A DNA stretch of 64,000 bases, taken from positions 62,001 through 126,000 of the forward strand of contig NZ_CP129674.1 of assembly GCF_041080795.1 (NCBI RefSeq), in the 5' to 3' direction. The notes under the pieces were generated by a model that made no database searches, was not told where the DNA came from, and saw only the letters and a list, made by a program, of their open reading frames with translations. Position 1 is the first letter of the stretch, and every line of letters begins with the position of its first letter. Made by a program: the position numbers and the translations under genes. Positions 41,334-49,891 of this stretch are shown one piece after another. This DNA comes from Bifidobacterium sp. WK041_4_12 (GTDB lineage Bacteria; Actinomycetota; Actinomycetes; Actinomycetales; Bifidobacteriaceae).

Positions 41334-42086
41334 ATGAGCTATCGCATCGCGGAAATGACCTGGCCGCAATTCGCGGCACGCAAGAACAAGCCGGTAATCG
41401 TCCCCATCGGCTCAACAGAGCAGCACAGCCAGCACCTACCTCTCAGCACGGACGCCATCATCGCCGACCGTATCTCCCTCGACCTTGCCAAGGCGCTTGA
41501 CGGCATGGTCATGCCGACGCTCTCCTACGGATACAAGTCAAAGCCCCTGTCCGGCGGCGGCCCGCTGTTCCCAGGCACCATCGATATGAACGGCACGACG
41601 GTCATCAATCAGATGCACGATATCCTGCATGAACTCATCGATGACGGTTTCACCAAAATCGTCGTTATGAACGCCCACTTCGAGAACGAGGCGTTCATCG
41701 TGGAAGCCATCGATCTGGTAACCCGCGAGACCGGTGGGAAAGCGACCATCGTCGAATCGAATTGGTGGGACCCGCTGCCGGAAGAGGTGAACCGCCAAGT
41801 GTTCGATGGCATCGAATTCCCTGGTTGGGCCCTTGAGCACGCCGCCGTGACGGAAACCTCGCTTCTATTGCATTACGCTCCGGAGCTGGTGCATATGGAC
41901 CGTGTCGTGTTCACCGGCAACGCCGAAGCGAAACCGTATGTGCGCTATCCAGTTCGTCAAGGCGACGTTCCCGATTATGGTGGGCTGGCCGATCCACGCG
42001 GAGCAACAGCCGAACGCGGCAAGCTCATTGCGGATGCCTGCGTCGCCGAGATGACGCGCATCTGCGAGCGCGAATTTGGGGAGTGA
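41334..42086 (+). CDS. Creatininase (creatinine amidohydrolase) homologue
   Basis: A 250-residue member of the creatininase family. GSTEQHSQHLPLSTDA near residues 25-40 supplies the metal-binding Glu, His and Asp; MNAHFENEAFIVEAIDL near 113 matches the NGHYEN segment of Pseudomonas creatininase, and GWALEHAAVTETSLLL near 164 matches its GWDIEHGGVFETSLML. This is much closer to true creatininase than to the mycofactocin or riboflavin-type branches. The enzyme opens creatinine to creatine. AGAAAGG precedes the ATG; a strong terminator follows. Confidence 0.85.
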   Translation: MSYRIAEMTWPQFAARKNKPVIVPIGSTEQHSQHLPLSTDAIIADRISLDLAKALDGMVMPTLSYGYKSKPLSGGGPLFPGTIDMNGTTVINQMHDILHELIDDGFTKIVVMNAHFENEAFIVEAIDLVTRETGGKATIVESNWWDPLPEEVNRQVFDGIEFPGWALEHAAVTETSLLLHYAPELVHMDRVVFTGNAEAKPYVRYPVRQGDVPDYGGLADPRGATAERGKLIADACVAEMTRICEREFGE

Positions 42087-42131
42087 CCTTTACTCGCAAG
42101 TTCTTTCTTTCCCCTCTATGACCACCACTAT

Positions 42132-42171
42132 GGCCGGCCCGCGCTGGGTGATTACTCGGCGCGGGCCGGCC
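42132..42171 (+). terminator. Strong terminator after the creatininase gene
   Basis: A perfect 13-bp stem, GGCCGGCCCGCGC (42132-42144) pairing with GCGCGGGCCGGCC (42159-42171), around a 14-base loop, followed by GTTGTGTG. It ends the transporter-creatininase operon and touches the first unit of the repeat array. Confidence 0.85.
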
Positions 42172-42640
42172 GTTGTGTGAGCTGGGACTCGCATTGCCAC
42201 CTGCAGGCAGAGCAATACGGCGGATTTCAGCCGACCGGGACCCCATTGTGTGAACGAATCCTCACACGACGACGCCCGCTACGATCCACACACCAGCCCG
42301 GAACGATAACACAGGTGACTATGTGAGCCAATCCTCACACAGTGACACCCGCAACCTGCCAGACACCAGCTCGAGACCATGGAACCGGTCATTGTGTGAG
42401 CCAGAACTCACACAATCACCCTCTGACGCAGCAACACAGCAGATCACGGCCAGCCAGACAGTCATTGTGTGAGCCAATCCTCACACAAACACCCCTCACG
42501 ACGGGAAATCAACGGCTTTCAGTCGACTTGACTGCCACCATGCGAGCCAATCCTCACACAATGACGCCCAACACCACTCGCTGGAAGGAATCAGAGCACG
42601 CCAACCGGCATCGTGTGAGCCAATCCTCACAAAGTCACGG
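42171..42640. repeat. Seven-unit palindromic repeat array with exact 73-bp period
   Basis: The consensus ATTGTGTGAGCCAATCCTCA followed by CACAATGAC recurs with its centre at 42257, 42330, 42403, 42476, 42549 and 42622; a degenerate unit (TTGTGTGAGC...CTC) sits at 42184. All spacings are exactly 73 bases. Each unit is an inverted repeat TGTGTGAG...CTCACACA. The 45-base intervals differ: intervals 1 and 2 share about two thirds of positions, intervals 4 and 5 look unrelated. No cas gene is nearby. Either a decaying tandem repeat or an orphan CRISPR-like array. Confidence 0.85.
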
Positions 42641-43100
42641 CTCGAGCCTCTCAAAAGTGGCTGGCACAACAGCGACGACCCTAGCCACCCAGCATCTGCC
42701 CAATCACGTATGTCTGGCCATACGCGGGACGGCGGACCTGCCAATCGAGCTGGAGTATCAGCTGACATCTGGCGTCTTGCGCTTCCCGTGATATACGTAA
42801 CCAGCCAATTGCCGGACATCCCCGCAGCATCGACCCACATCCATCAACTTACGTATGCCCGCACATACGCACGATGACAGGCCCGCCGTCCGGGCTGAGG
42901 CATCTCCTGGCATCTGTCACCTCGCGTATGTCCACGCAAACTCACAACGACAACCGAGGGTTAAATGACAAAATGTGTGTTTTATTTTGCCACTTATCCC
43001 TACTGCCGTAAGGCGTGTCGCGGGGTGATTTTGGGTCCGGGGCATTATCGAGGTCCCCGCTTGACTTTTCCGGAAAACGTGCTCCTGCTGTGCTTGACGG
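42641..43100. other. Region between the repeat array and the IS1249-like gene
   Basis: No gene is supported. A short CGTATG-containing motif recurs (near 42706, 42847 and 42928). The left end of the IS1249-like element must lie here but no inverted repeat partner was recognised. Confidence 0.4.
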
Positions 43101-44138
43101 ATGGGCAGAAGAAAATCATCCAAAGCGAGACTGTGCACGATATGCGGCGAGCCGATGCGCAAGAACGGGACGACATCGTCGGGCAGGCAGCGGTGGCGGT
43201 GCATGCGCTGCCGCGCGAGCAGCGCGGGCTACGGCGGCAACGCGCGGGGAAGCGCCGAGTTCCGCGCGTTCCTAGTCTGGGTGACCGGCCGGATGACGCT
43301 TGCGCAGGCCGCCGCGATGCTCGGGGTGTCGCCGCGCACGTTCATCCGTCGCATCCAATGGTGCGACACCGGAAGCCGCGCGGCATACACCCGGCTGTTC
43401 TCCAGGCTGCCCGCCCCGCGCGCGCTCGTCACCGACGGGGGCGCCGGATGCGCCGCGGCCGCCGCCGACACGTGGAAAGACACAAGAATCCAACGGTGCC
43501 TCGTGCACGTGCTGGGCAACACGCGCACGGACCTCACCTGCAGGCCACGCACCGACGCGGGCAAAGACCTGCTCAGGCTCGCCGGGAAACTCGTGAAGGT
43601 CCGCGACGCCGACGCCGCCGCGGCCTGGCTCAACCTGCTCAACGACTGGCACACCCGCTACGCCGACATCATCGGCCAACGCACCACTGCACGCGACGAC
43701 CCCGGCAACCCCAAAGCCCGCGCCGGACGCACATGGTGGTGGACCCACGCCCGGTTGAGACGCGCCTATTACCGGTTCATCCGCCTGCAACGTGACGGTA
43801 CGCTGTTCGCGTTCTGCGAGCCCGCCTCCGCAGGCAGCGTCCCGTCCACCACCAACCGTCCCGAGGGCGGTGTCAACGCCGACATCAAGCGCGTCCTCGA
43901 CGCCCACCGCGGCCTGACGGAGGAACACATGAAACGCGTATGCGAATGGGTATTGTACATGAAGACGCACAACCCCGACCCCGGGTCGTTCATCACCGCC
44001 GCACACGACGAAACCACCGAGCCGCCCACCACGAGCACCGGCCTGCCCGCCGGCAGCATACAAGATGCCGCACCCGGCGTTGACGCCTACGAATCAGGAT
44101 TCGACATCAGGAAAGGCTGGGCAGGCAAGACCCGATGA
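43101..44138 (+). CDS. IS1249-like (IS256-group) transposase
   Basis: A 345-residue transposase. The N-terminus has a zinc ribbon (CTICGEPMRKNG ... RWRCMRC) and an HTH (MTLAQAAAMLGVSPRTFIRRI); the catalytic core shows LVTDGGAGC (first Asp region), RIQRCLVHVLGN (C/H motif of the IS256/MULE superfamily) and TTNRPEGGVNADIKRVL with the late Glu. It ends nine bases before the left repeat of an IS256 element, which may have inserted at its right edge. The gene looks intact. Confidence 0.8.
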   Translation: MGRRKSSKARLCTICGEPMRKNGTTSSGRQRWRCMRCRASSAGYGGNARGSAEFRAFLVWVTGRMTLAQAAAMLGVSPRTFIRRIQWCDTGSRAAYTRLFSRLPAPRALVTDGGAGCAAAAADTWKDTRIQRCLVHVLGNTRTDLTCRPRTDAGKDLLRLAGKLVKVRDADAAAAWLNLLNDWHTRYADIIGQRTTARDDPGNPKARAGRTWWWTHARLRRAYYRFIRLQRDGTLFAFCEPASAGSVPSTTNRPEGGVNADIKRVLDAHRGLTEEHMKRVCEWVLYMKTHNPDPGSFITAAHDETTEPPTTSTGLPAGSIQDAAPGVDAYESGFDIRKGWAGKTR

Positions 44139-44147
44139 CGCCAGATA

Positions 44148-45503
44148 ACGTCCGGTTTTTTGCGCAAATTGGTGGGTGCTTTTTGAGGTGGTGGAGCATG
44201 GCTTGTCACCTGTGTACGATTTCAGTCGCCAGACCATTAACCGCTCTAGAAAAGCAGGCGACAGAACCATGCCCGATACAATCATACAAGTCAACCAAGC
44301 CATGTTCGAGACCCAATTGGATCGCATGGTCACCCAGAAGGTCACCGAGATCCGTGGGCCGGATGCTGGACGCCGAGGCCGACGAGATCGCCGGCGCGGC
44401 CCGCTACGAGCGCTCCGATGGCAGGAAGGCGTATCGGGCTGGTCATTACGAGCGTGATCTGACCGTCAAGGCCGGGAAAATGGCAGTGAGGGTGCCGAAG
44501 TTGAAGGGCGCCCTGTTCGAGTCGGCGGTGATCGAACGGTATCGTCGCCGGGAGGAGAGCGTGGAGGAGGCGCTGATCGACATGTACCTGGCCGGTGTCT
44601 CCACGAGGCGGGTGGACGACATCAGCCAGGCCCTGTGGGGCGAGCGGATGCCGTCGCAGACCCTGTCAGACCAGCTCAAGAAGGTGTATGCGGGTATCGA
44701 CCAGTGGCGTGAACGCCCGCTATCCCAGCCCTACCCGTATGTGTTCATGGATGGCGTGTGGCACAAGCGTTCGTGGGGTGGCGCCGTGGAGAACGTGAGC
44801 ATACTGGTCGCGATCGGCATCGGGTCGGACGGGCACCGGGAGGTGATCGGCGTGGCGGAAGGCATGAAGGAGGATTCGACGAGCTGGAACAGCTTCGTCT
44901 CCTCGCTCATCTCGCGTGGGCTTACCGGCGTGCGCCTGGTGACCGGCGACCGGTGCGCCGGACTGGTGAACACCGTCAGTGGACTCCTGCCACAGGCCCG
45001 CTACCAGCGGTGCATGGTGCACTTCATGCGCAACGTGCTCGCCAAGGTTTCCCCTCGTCACACCCGGTGGGCCGCCGACGCGCTGAAAGCGATCTTCGCG
45101 TCGGAAACCCGCCAGGCCGCCCTGGAGAAGGCCGAGAGCATCGCCACGCAGATGGACGCAAGGAAACTCAAAGAGGCCGCCAAGTGCCTGCGGGAGGGCA
45201 TCGGCGAGACCACGACCTACCTGCTGGACGACTACCCGGTCGAGCATCGTCGGCGTATCCGCACCAACAACATGATCGAACGACTCAACCGCGAAATACG
45301 CCGCAGAACTCGCGTCGTGGGAGCGTTCCCCGACGGCAGGAGCGCACTCATGCTCATCACTGCGAGAATCCGCTACGTCACCGGCAACCAGTGGTCGACC
45401 CGCCGCTACCTGGACATGTCCCGACTCCACGACACCATACAAGAAGCGAACTGACAACGCACACAGGAAACAAAAACCAAAGTGCGCAAGAACCCGGGCA
45501 CTA
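44148..45503 (+). mobile_element. IS256-family insertion sequence
   Basis: Terminal repeats are visible: ACGTCCGGTTTTTTGCGCAA (44148-44167) against the inverse of TGCGCAAGAACCCGGGCACT (45483-45502). The same right end occurs in the decayed copy at 63430-63464. It encodes one transposase interrupted by a single-base shift. Confidence 0.8.
44269..45454 (+). pseudogene. IS256-family transposase with N-terminal frameshift
   Basis: The protein starts MPDTIIQVNQAMFETQLDRM and reads to VTEI, where one extra base near 44352 (compared with the copy at 62300) shifts the frame; it resumes at RMLDAEADEIAGAARYERS and is then open to the end. The catalytic core is intact: YVFMDGVWHKRSW (first Asp), LVTGDRCAGL (second Asp), RYQRCMVHFMRN and RTNNMIERLNREIRRRT (Glu). 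Only one indel prevents a full-length product. Confidence 0.82.
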
Positions 45504-45798
45504 CCCGCGTCATAGGCGAATATTGAGGTTCTTGCTCCGTATGTAGGCGGTAATGAGAGCACTCAAAGTATCCATTCCATTAAAGCAGTGTGTCCAGTAA
45601 TGGTGGTAGGAAGTTCCACCTATGAGGTGGACTATTATTTCTCCGATCTGGATGGCTATGTTTTTCATTGTGTAACAGCAATCACTGCCTTTTTTCGATT
45701 ATAGAGTAGATACTCAGCACTGTAATCAATACTAACGGTACTTTCGATCAGAACTGAGCGCCGATAGTGGTATTTTTTCTTGTCGTACGTTGGGAATC
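45504..45798. other. Gene-free A+T-rich stretch
   Basis: About 295 bases between the IS256 right end and the stop of the metal ATPase gene. A short imperfect inverted repeat (GGAAGTTCCACCT / AGGTGGACT, 45609-45634) is present. No gene is supported. Confidence 0.4.
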
Positions 45799-47706
45799 TC
45801 ATGTGCTGCTCCGTCGTTGTGCTGCGCGCAGTCCGTTGAGGATGACGATGACCTCGGCGCCTTCGTGAACAAGTACCACAGCGGCCAGGCCAAGAACTCC
45901 GGTAATGGCCAGCGGGAGCAGAATCGCAATGATGAGTATTGACAAAACCACGTTCTCGTTCATGATCGTGCGCCCGCGGTGTGCGTGCGCAAGAGCTTGA
46001 GGGATGAGACGCAGGTCGTTCCCAGTAAATGCGACGTCCGCTGATTCAATCGCAGCATCGGCACCTTTGACTCCCATCGCGATTCCTACGTCTGCGGCCG
46101 CTAGGGCGGGTGCGTCGTTAATGCCGTCGCCGATCATCGCCGTGGGCTGCGTTCTGCATAGTTCTGCGACAGCGGCGGCCTTATCTTCTGGGCGCAGTTC
46201 GGACCGGACGTCGGTAATACCGGCCTGTGCAGCCAAGGCTCGCGCTGTGCGTGGATTGTCGCCAGTCAACATGGTTACGCCGATTCCGCGTTCGTTCAGC
46301 GTGCGTATTACCTCGGGCACTTCGGGACGCAGTTCGTCGCGCACTCCTACTGCCCCAACGGGTCTGCCGTCGCTATGCACGATGACGACGGTCATTCCCT
46401 CCATCTCCATCGCTCGCACCTCATCAGCCAGGGGGCCAGCATCGAGCCATCGAGGACTCCCGACGCTGACACAGACACCATCGATTACCCCAGAAATACC
46501 GCGACCCGCCGTTTCCGTGACATCATCGGCCTGTGGAGCGTCACTCACTGCGCTTGCGATTGCAGTGGCAAGCGGATGCGTACTGTGACCTTCCAAACTT
46601 GCCGCCCACTTCAGAACCTCGTTTTCACTCACACCATCGTCCGTCACTACGCGGGTCACGGTGGGGTTATTCCCTGTCAGAGTGCCAGTCTTATCGACTG
46701 CGAGATGTCGGATGCCACCAAAACGTTCAAACGCCGCACCGGATTTGACGACCACCCCGAACGCGGAAGCCGCACCAATAGCAGAGACGACGGTGACCGG
46801 GACAGCTATTGCCAAAGAACACGGGGATGCTGCGACGAGCACAACCAGTGCGCGCGTAATCCATAGCTCAACGTTCCCACTGAGCAGTGACCCGAGTAGG
46901 CCGACCAGTACTGCGAGAATCATTACTCCGGGCACAAGCGGACGTGCGATCCGATCAGCTAGTCGGGCACGCTCACCTTTCTCGCTCTGGGCCTTCTCGA
47001 CAAGCTCCACAATTGTGGTAAGCGAGTTATCGGTGCCAGCGGCCGTGGCCTCAACGTCGAGCGTGCCCGTGGTGTTAATGGACCCTGCCGAGACATCCAT
47101 GCCAGGTTCAACTTCGACTGGGATTGACTCGCCGGTGATCGCGGATGTGTCCAGGCTGCTCCGCCCGGCACGCACGATGCCATCAGTGGCAATCCGCTCG
47201 CCCGCCCGAACCACCAGCACGTCACCAACGCGCAGATCCTTTGCCTCGACCTCAACCGTTGCATCGCCACGTTTAACCAGTGCGGTCTTTGGCACGAGTT
47301 TCAACAATGCCCGCAGTCCAGCGCGAGCACGATCCATTGCCTTGTCCTCAAGCGCTTCCGAAATTGAGTAGAGGAACGCCAGCGCTGCTGCTTCCTCAAC
47401 GTATCCAAGAATCACAGCACCAGTCGCGCTGATCGTCATCAGCAGACCGATACCAAGCTTGCCTTTCGTAAACAACCCTCGCAGCGCACCCGGAACAAAA
47501 GTGTACGCGCCCAAAAGCAGGCCGATCCAGAACATCACTAGACCTGCGGTCTTTGCGCCGGTCAAATCACACACTAGGCCAGCAGCGAATGCAATACCCG
47601 ATGCAATCGGAATCAGAACGCTCGGACTGCGATACCACGGCCGATCGTCATCATCATCGTCATCGAAGTCAGGATGCTCAACCTGCGAATTTGTTACCGT
47701 ACTCAC
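45799..47706 (-). CDS. P1B-type heavy-metal efflux ATPase
   Basis: A 635-residue pump with phosphorylation site DKTGTLTG near residue 336, actuator TGES near 192, hinge GDGINDAPAL near 540 and the membrane metal site AASPCSLAI near 293. SPC (rather than CPC) and HEGAE in the last helix place it nearest the P1B-4 type (Co, Zn, Cd). There is no CxxC domain; instead the N-terminus has DFDDDDDDDRPW, a possible metal-binding patch. GTG 47706 overlaps the CmtR-like stop (GTGA), so they are one operon. Cd, Zn, Pb or Co export is likely. Confidence 0.88.
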   Translation of the reverse strand: MSTVTNSQVEHPDFDDDDDDDRPWYRSPSVLIPIASGIAFAAGLVCDLTGAKTAGLVMFWIGLLLGAYTFVPGALRGLFTKGKLGIGLLMTISATGAVILGYVEEAAALAFLYSISEALEDKAMDRARAGLRALLKLVPKTALVKRGDATVEVEAKDLRVGDVLVVRAGERIATDGIVRAGRSSLDTSAITGESIPVEVEPGMDVSAGSINTTGTLDVEATAAGTDNSLTTIVELVEKAQSEKGERARLADRIARPLVPGVMILAVLVGLLGSLLSGNVELWITRALVVLVAASPCSLAIAVPVTVVSAIGAASAFGVVVKSGAAFERFGGIRHLAVDKTGTLTGNNPTVTRVVTDDGVSENEVLKWAASLEGHSTHPLATAIASAVSDAPQADDVTETAGRGISGVIDGVCVSVGSPRWLDAGPLADEVRAMEMEGMTVVIVHSDGRPVGAVGVRDELRPEVPEVIRTLNERGIGVTMLTGDNPRTARALAAQAGITDVRSELRPEDKAAAVAELCRTQPTAMIGDGINDAPALAAADVGIAMGVKGADAAIESADVAFTGNDLRLIPQALAHAHRGRTIMNENVVLSILIIAILLPLAITGVLGLAAVVLVHEGAEVIVILNGLRAAQRRSST

Positions 47707-48062
47707 GCTCGCACCTCCCGTGCCTCGCAGCCCCTAACATTGCAGTCGGAGTCCATGCATGGCACGCTCTCATCAACTGCAAGTGTCACATCAATAAGGG
47801 CAGTCAGCGCATGGGCTAGATGGGGGTCGGCGATTTCGTAACGGGTCTTCCTGCCCTCGGGTTCAGCCACCACGATGCCGCACCCGCGCAAACACGTCAA
47901 ATGGTTTGACACGTTCGAACGAGACAGCCCCAGTTCTCGAGAGAGAACGGCAGGGTAACTGGGCCCATCTAACAGCGCCATCAGAATCCGTGAACGGGTC
48001 GGGTCTGCCATGGCCCGACCTAGCCGGTTCATTACATCAAGTCGATTCGTAATAGTCAGCAT
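47703..48062 (-). CDS. cmtR: CmtR-type ArsR-family Cd/Pb sensor
   Basis: 119 residues from ATG 48062. It matches Mycobacterium CmtR closely: RLGRAMADPTRSRILMALLDG, the recognition helix SRSNVSNHLTCLRGCGIVV with the two sensor cysteines, and LAVDESVPC with the third. CmtR is released from DNA by Cd(II) or Pb(II). It heads the operon with the efflux ATPase. A -10 box ends six bases before this ATG, so the mRNA is probably leaderless; the frame to 48098 would start upstream of that promoter. Confidence 0.9.
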   Translation of the reverse strand: MLTITNRLDVMNRLGRAMADPTRSRILMALLDGPSYPAVLSRELGLSRSNVSNHLTCLRGCGIVVAEPEGRKTRYEIADPHLAHALTALIDVTLAVDESVPCMDSDCNVRGCEAREVRA

Positions 48063-48068
48063 GCGATG

Positions 48069-48098
48069 ACTATACATTAGATGATGTACTGTTGTCAA
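48069..48098 (-). promoter_or_regulatory. Promoter of the cmtR-ATPase operon
   Basis: On the minus strand TTGACA (48093-48098), 18 bases, then TATAGT (48069-48074), with the ATG six bases further. The spacer holds ACATCATCTAATGT, a partial inverted repeat overlapping the -10 box, a likely repressor site. Confidence 0.7.
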
Positions 48099-48501
48099 GT
48101 CCGGACATCAGGTAGTAGGCAGCTACGGAAATCAGGCACTAACGAAGTCCATAAATCGGGTAGCGCACGTCAAAGAATTGACACAAATTTTGCAACGCGG
48201 ATGAAGTGCAATCAATAATTGCATCACATTCTGTAGGCAAGAAATCTCGTCATGAACTCCACAGTGAAAACTCTGACCCCGCCTAGTTATATGGCCGTGT
48301 AGCGGATCGGCGACAGCCGGTGGAGTGGTCACGTTGAGCGGAAACACTTGCCCTACTCAGGCAAACGTTCTTACGATGCAAGTGCACGGAGTCCTGCGAG
48401 ACAACGCATTCTCTATGAGTTTACCGACAAGAATCTTGGTTCAGATGGAATTTTGATGTGAGAGCAAATCGTCTCAGCACATAGGAATTGTTTTCTGAGG
48501 A
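48099..48501. other. Gene-free region between the two metal-resistance operons
   Basis: Two minus-strand operons are separated here by about 400 bases. A 71-codon frame (48132-48347) lacks a start site and protein-like composition. No terminator for the ars operon other than weak A+T stretches is apparent. Confidence 0.4.
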
Positions 48502-49866
48502 TTATTGCCAGTGTTGTGCGGTTGTCTGAATGGCGTCCCATGGTGCGGCGAGGGGTGGTGTGTAGGAGAGATCGAGGTCGGATAACTGCTGGATGGTGAG
48601 TCCTGCGAATATGGCGGTTGCGATCACGTCGGCACGTTTGGAGACTTCACTGCCGTAGGTTCCTACGAGTTGGCCTCCGAGTAATTGGCCGGTGGTGGGG
48701 TCTGCGGTGAGTCGGATGGTGATTGGGTGTGAGCCTGGGTAGTAGGCTTTGTGGTCGTCGACCGTGGCTGTCACCGAGCGTGCGGGAAGTCTGGCACTTT
48801 GGGCTTCGGTCTCGCGCAGACCGGTCCGGGCGGCAACGAGGCTGAAGACTTTGACGGCCTGTGTGCCAAGAACGCCTGCGAAGGTGGCGTTGCCGCCGAC
48901 AGCGTTCTCGCCGGCGATGCGGCCTTGCTTGTGTGCGGTGGTGCCCAGGGGAAGCCAGGTGTCGCCAAGCAGGCGGTGCTTGGTGGTGACACCGTCGCCG
49001 GCCGCATAGATGTCGGGCAGGCTGGTGCGCATCTGGTCGTCGACTGTGATCGCTGCGCCTGGCCCTGTCGTGGCTCCGGCCATCGTGAGCAGGCTCGTGT
49101 TGGGGCGTATTCCGGTGACGGCGATGACGAGATCGGTGCTGATTTTCTGGGTGCCGGTGGGGTCGTCACTGATGACGACCGGGCCGCGTTCGCCGCGTTG
49201 GATGCTGCGTACACTGGTATTGAGGTGTACGTGGACACCGTGGTGGACGAGCTCGCTGTGGACGAGGGATGCGAGGTCAGTGTCGAGGGTGGAGAGGACT
49301 TCGGGGCCGTGTTGCAGCATGGTTACGTCCAGGCCACGCCGGGTGAGGGTTTCTGCCATTTCGAGGCCGATGTAGCCGGCGCCGATGATGACGGCGCGGC
49401 GGGGATGCCGGGTGACGAGGGTGCGCTGGACTGCGTGCATCTGGTCGATGGTGTGAAGCTGATGCACGCAGTCTGCAGGGCCGAGAGCATCGGGACCGGT
49501 CAAGCCCGTGATGCCGGTGGCGGTGGGTCTTGCTCCGGTAGCTACGACGAGCCGGTCGTAGCTGATCGTTTCCTGATTTCCGTCGGGCTTGGTCACCGTG
49601 ACCGTGTGCGCTTCGGCGTTGATGCTGGTGGCAAGGGTGCCCAGTCGCAGGGAGAGTCCGGCTGCTTCGAGGTCGGTCTGGGTGCGGTGGGCGAGGTCGT
49701 GCCAGTCGGGCACGTCGCCGGAGAGGTGGTAGGGGATGCCGCAGATGGAGTAGTTCGGATACTGGTCTGCGACCACGAGGGTGACGTCGGTCTGAGGTTC
49801 GAGTTGTCGGGCGCGCAGGCCGGCCATGATGCCGGCGTCCGAGCCGCCGATGATGAGTAGTCGCAT
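48502..49866 (-). CDS. FAD-dependent NAD(P)-disulfide oxidoreductase of the ars operon
   Basis: 454 residues from ATG 49866 after AAAGGA. FAD-binding LLIIGGSDAGIMAGLRAR at the N-terminus, a redox Cys in NYSICGIPYHLSGDV near residue 44, NAD-binding VIIGAGYIGLEMAETL near 153 and YAAGDGV near 285. This is the CoA-disulfide reductase/NADH oxidase group. It is the last gene of the ars operon, 25 bases after arsA. Flavoproteins of this kind recur in actinobacterial ars operons; whether it maintains thiols or acts on arsenic directly is unknown. Confidence 0.85.
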   Translation of the reverse strand: MRLLIIGGSDAGIMAGLRARQLEPQTDVTLVVADQYPNYSICGIPYHLSGDVPDWHDLAHRTQTDLEAAGLSLRLGTLATSINAEAHTVTVTKPDGNQETISYDRLVVATGARPTATGITGLTGPDALGPADCVHQLHTIDQMHAVQRTLVTRHPRRAVIIGAGYIGLEMAETLTRRGLDVTMLQHGPEVLSTLDTDLASLVHSELVHHGVHVHLNTSVRSIQRGERGPVVISDDPTGTQKISTDLVIAVTGIRPNTSLLTMAGATTGPGAAITVDDQMRTSLPDIYAAGDGVTTKHRLLGDTWLPLGTTAHKQGRIAGENAVGGNATFAGVLGTQAVKVFSLVAARTGLRETEAQSARLPARSVTATVDDHKAYYPGSHPITIRLTADPTTGQLLGGQLVGTYGSEVSKRADVIATAIFAGLTIQQLSDLDLSYTPPLAAPWDAIQTTAQHWQ

Positions 49867-49891
49867 GGCGTGGTGTCCTTTGATGTCTTGG

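Noticed and set aside
42171..42640. Calling the 73-bp array a CRISPR locus outright
   Set aside because: No cas genes are in the window, the repeats vary between units, and at least intervals 1 and 2 share ancestry, which is unlike CRISPR spacers. Recorded as a repeat instead.
42965..43795. 276-codon frame overlapping the IS1249-like transposase
   Set aside because: A shadow of the transposase in another frame; it becomes a string of Arg, His and Gly.
48132..48347. 71-codon minus-strand frame between metal operons
   Set aside because: No ribosome site and no recognisable protein features.
48751..49860. 369-codon frame antisense to the flavoprotein gene
   Set aside because: The opposite strand encodes a clear FAD/NAD oxidoreductase with intact motifs; the antisense frame has no recognisable fold.
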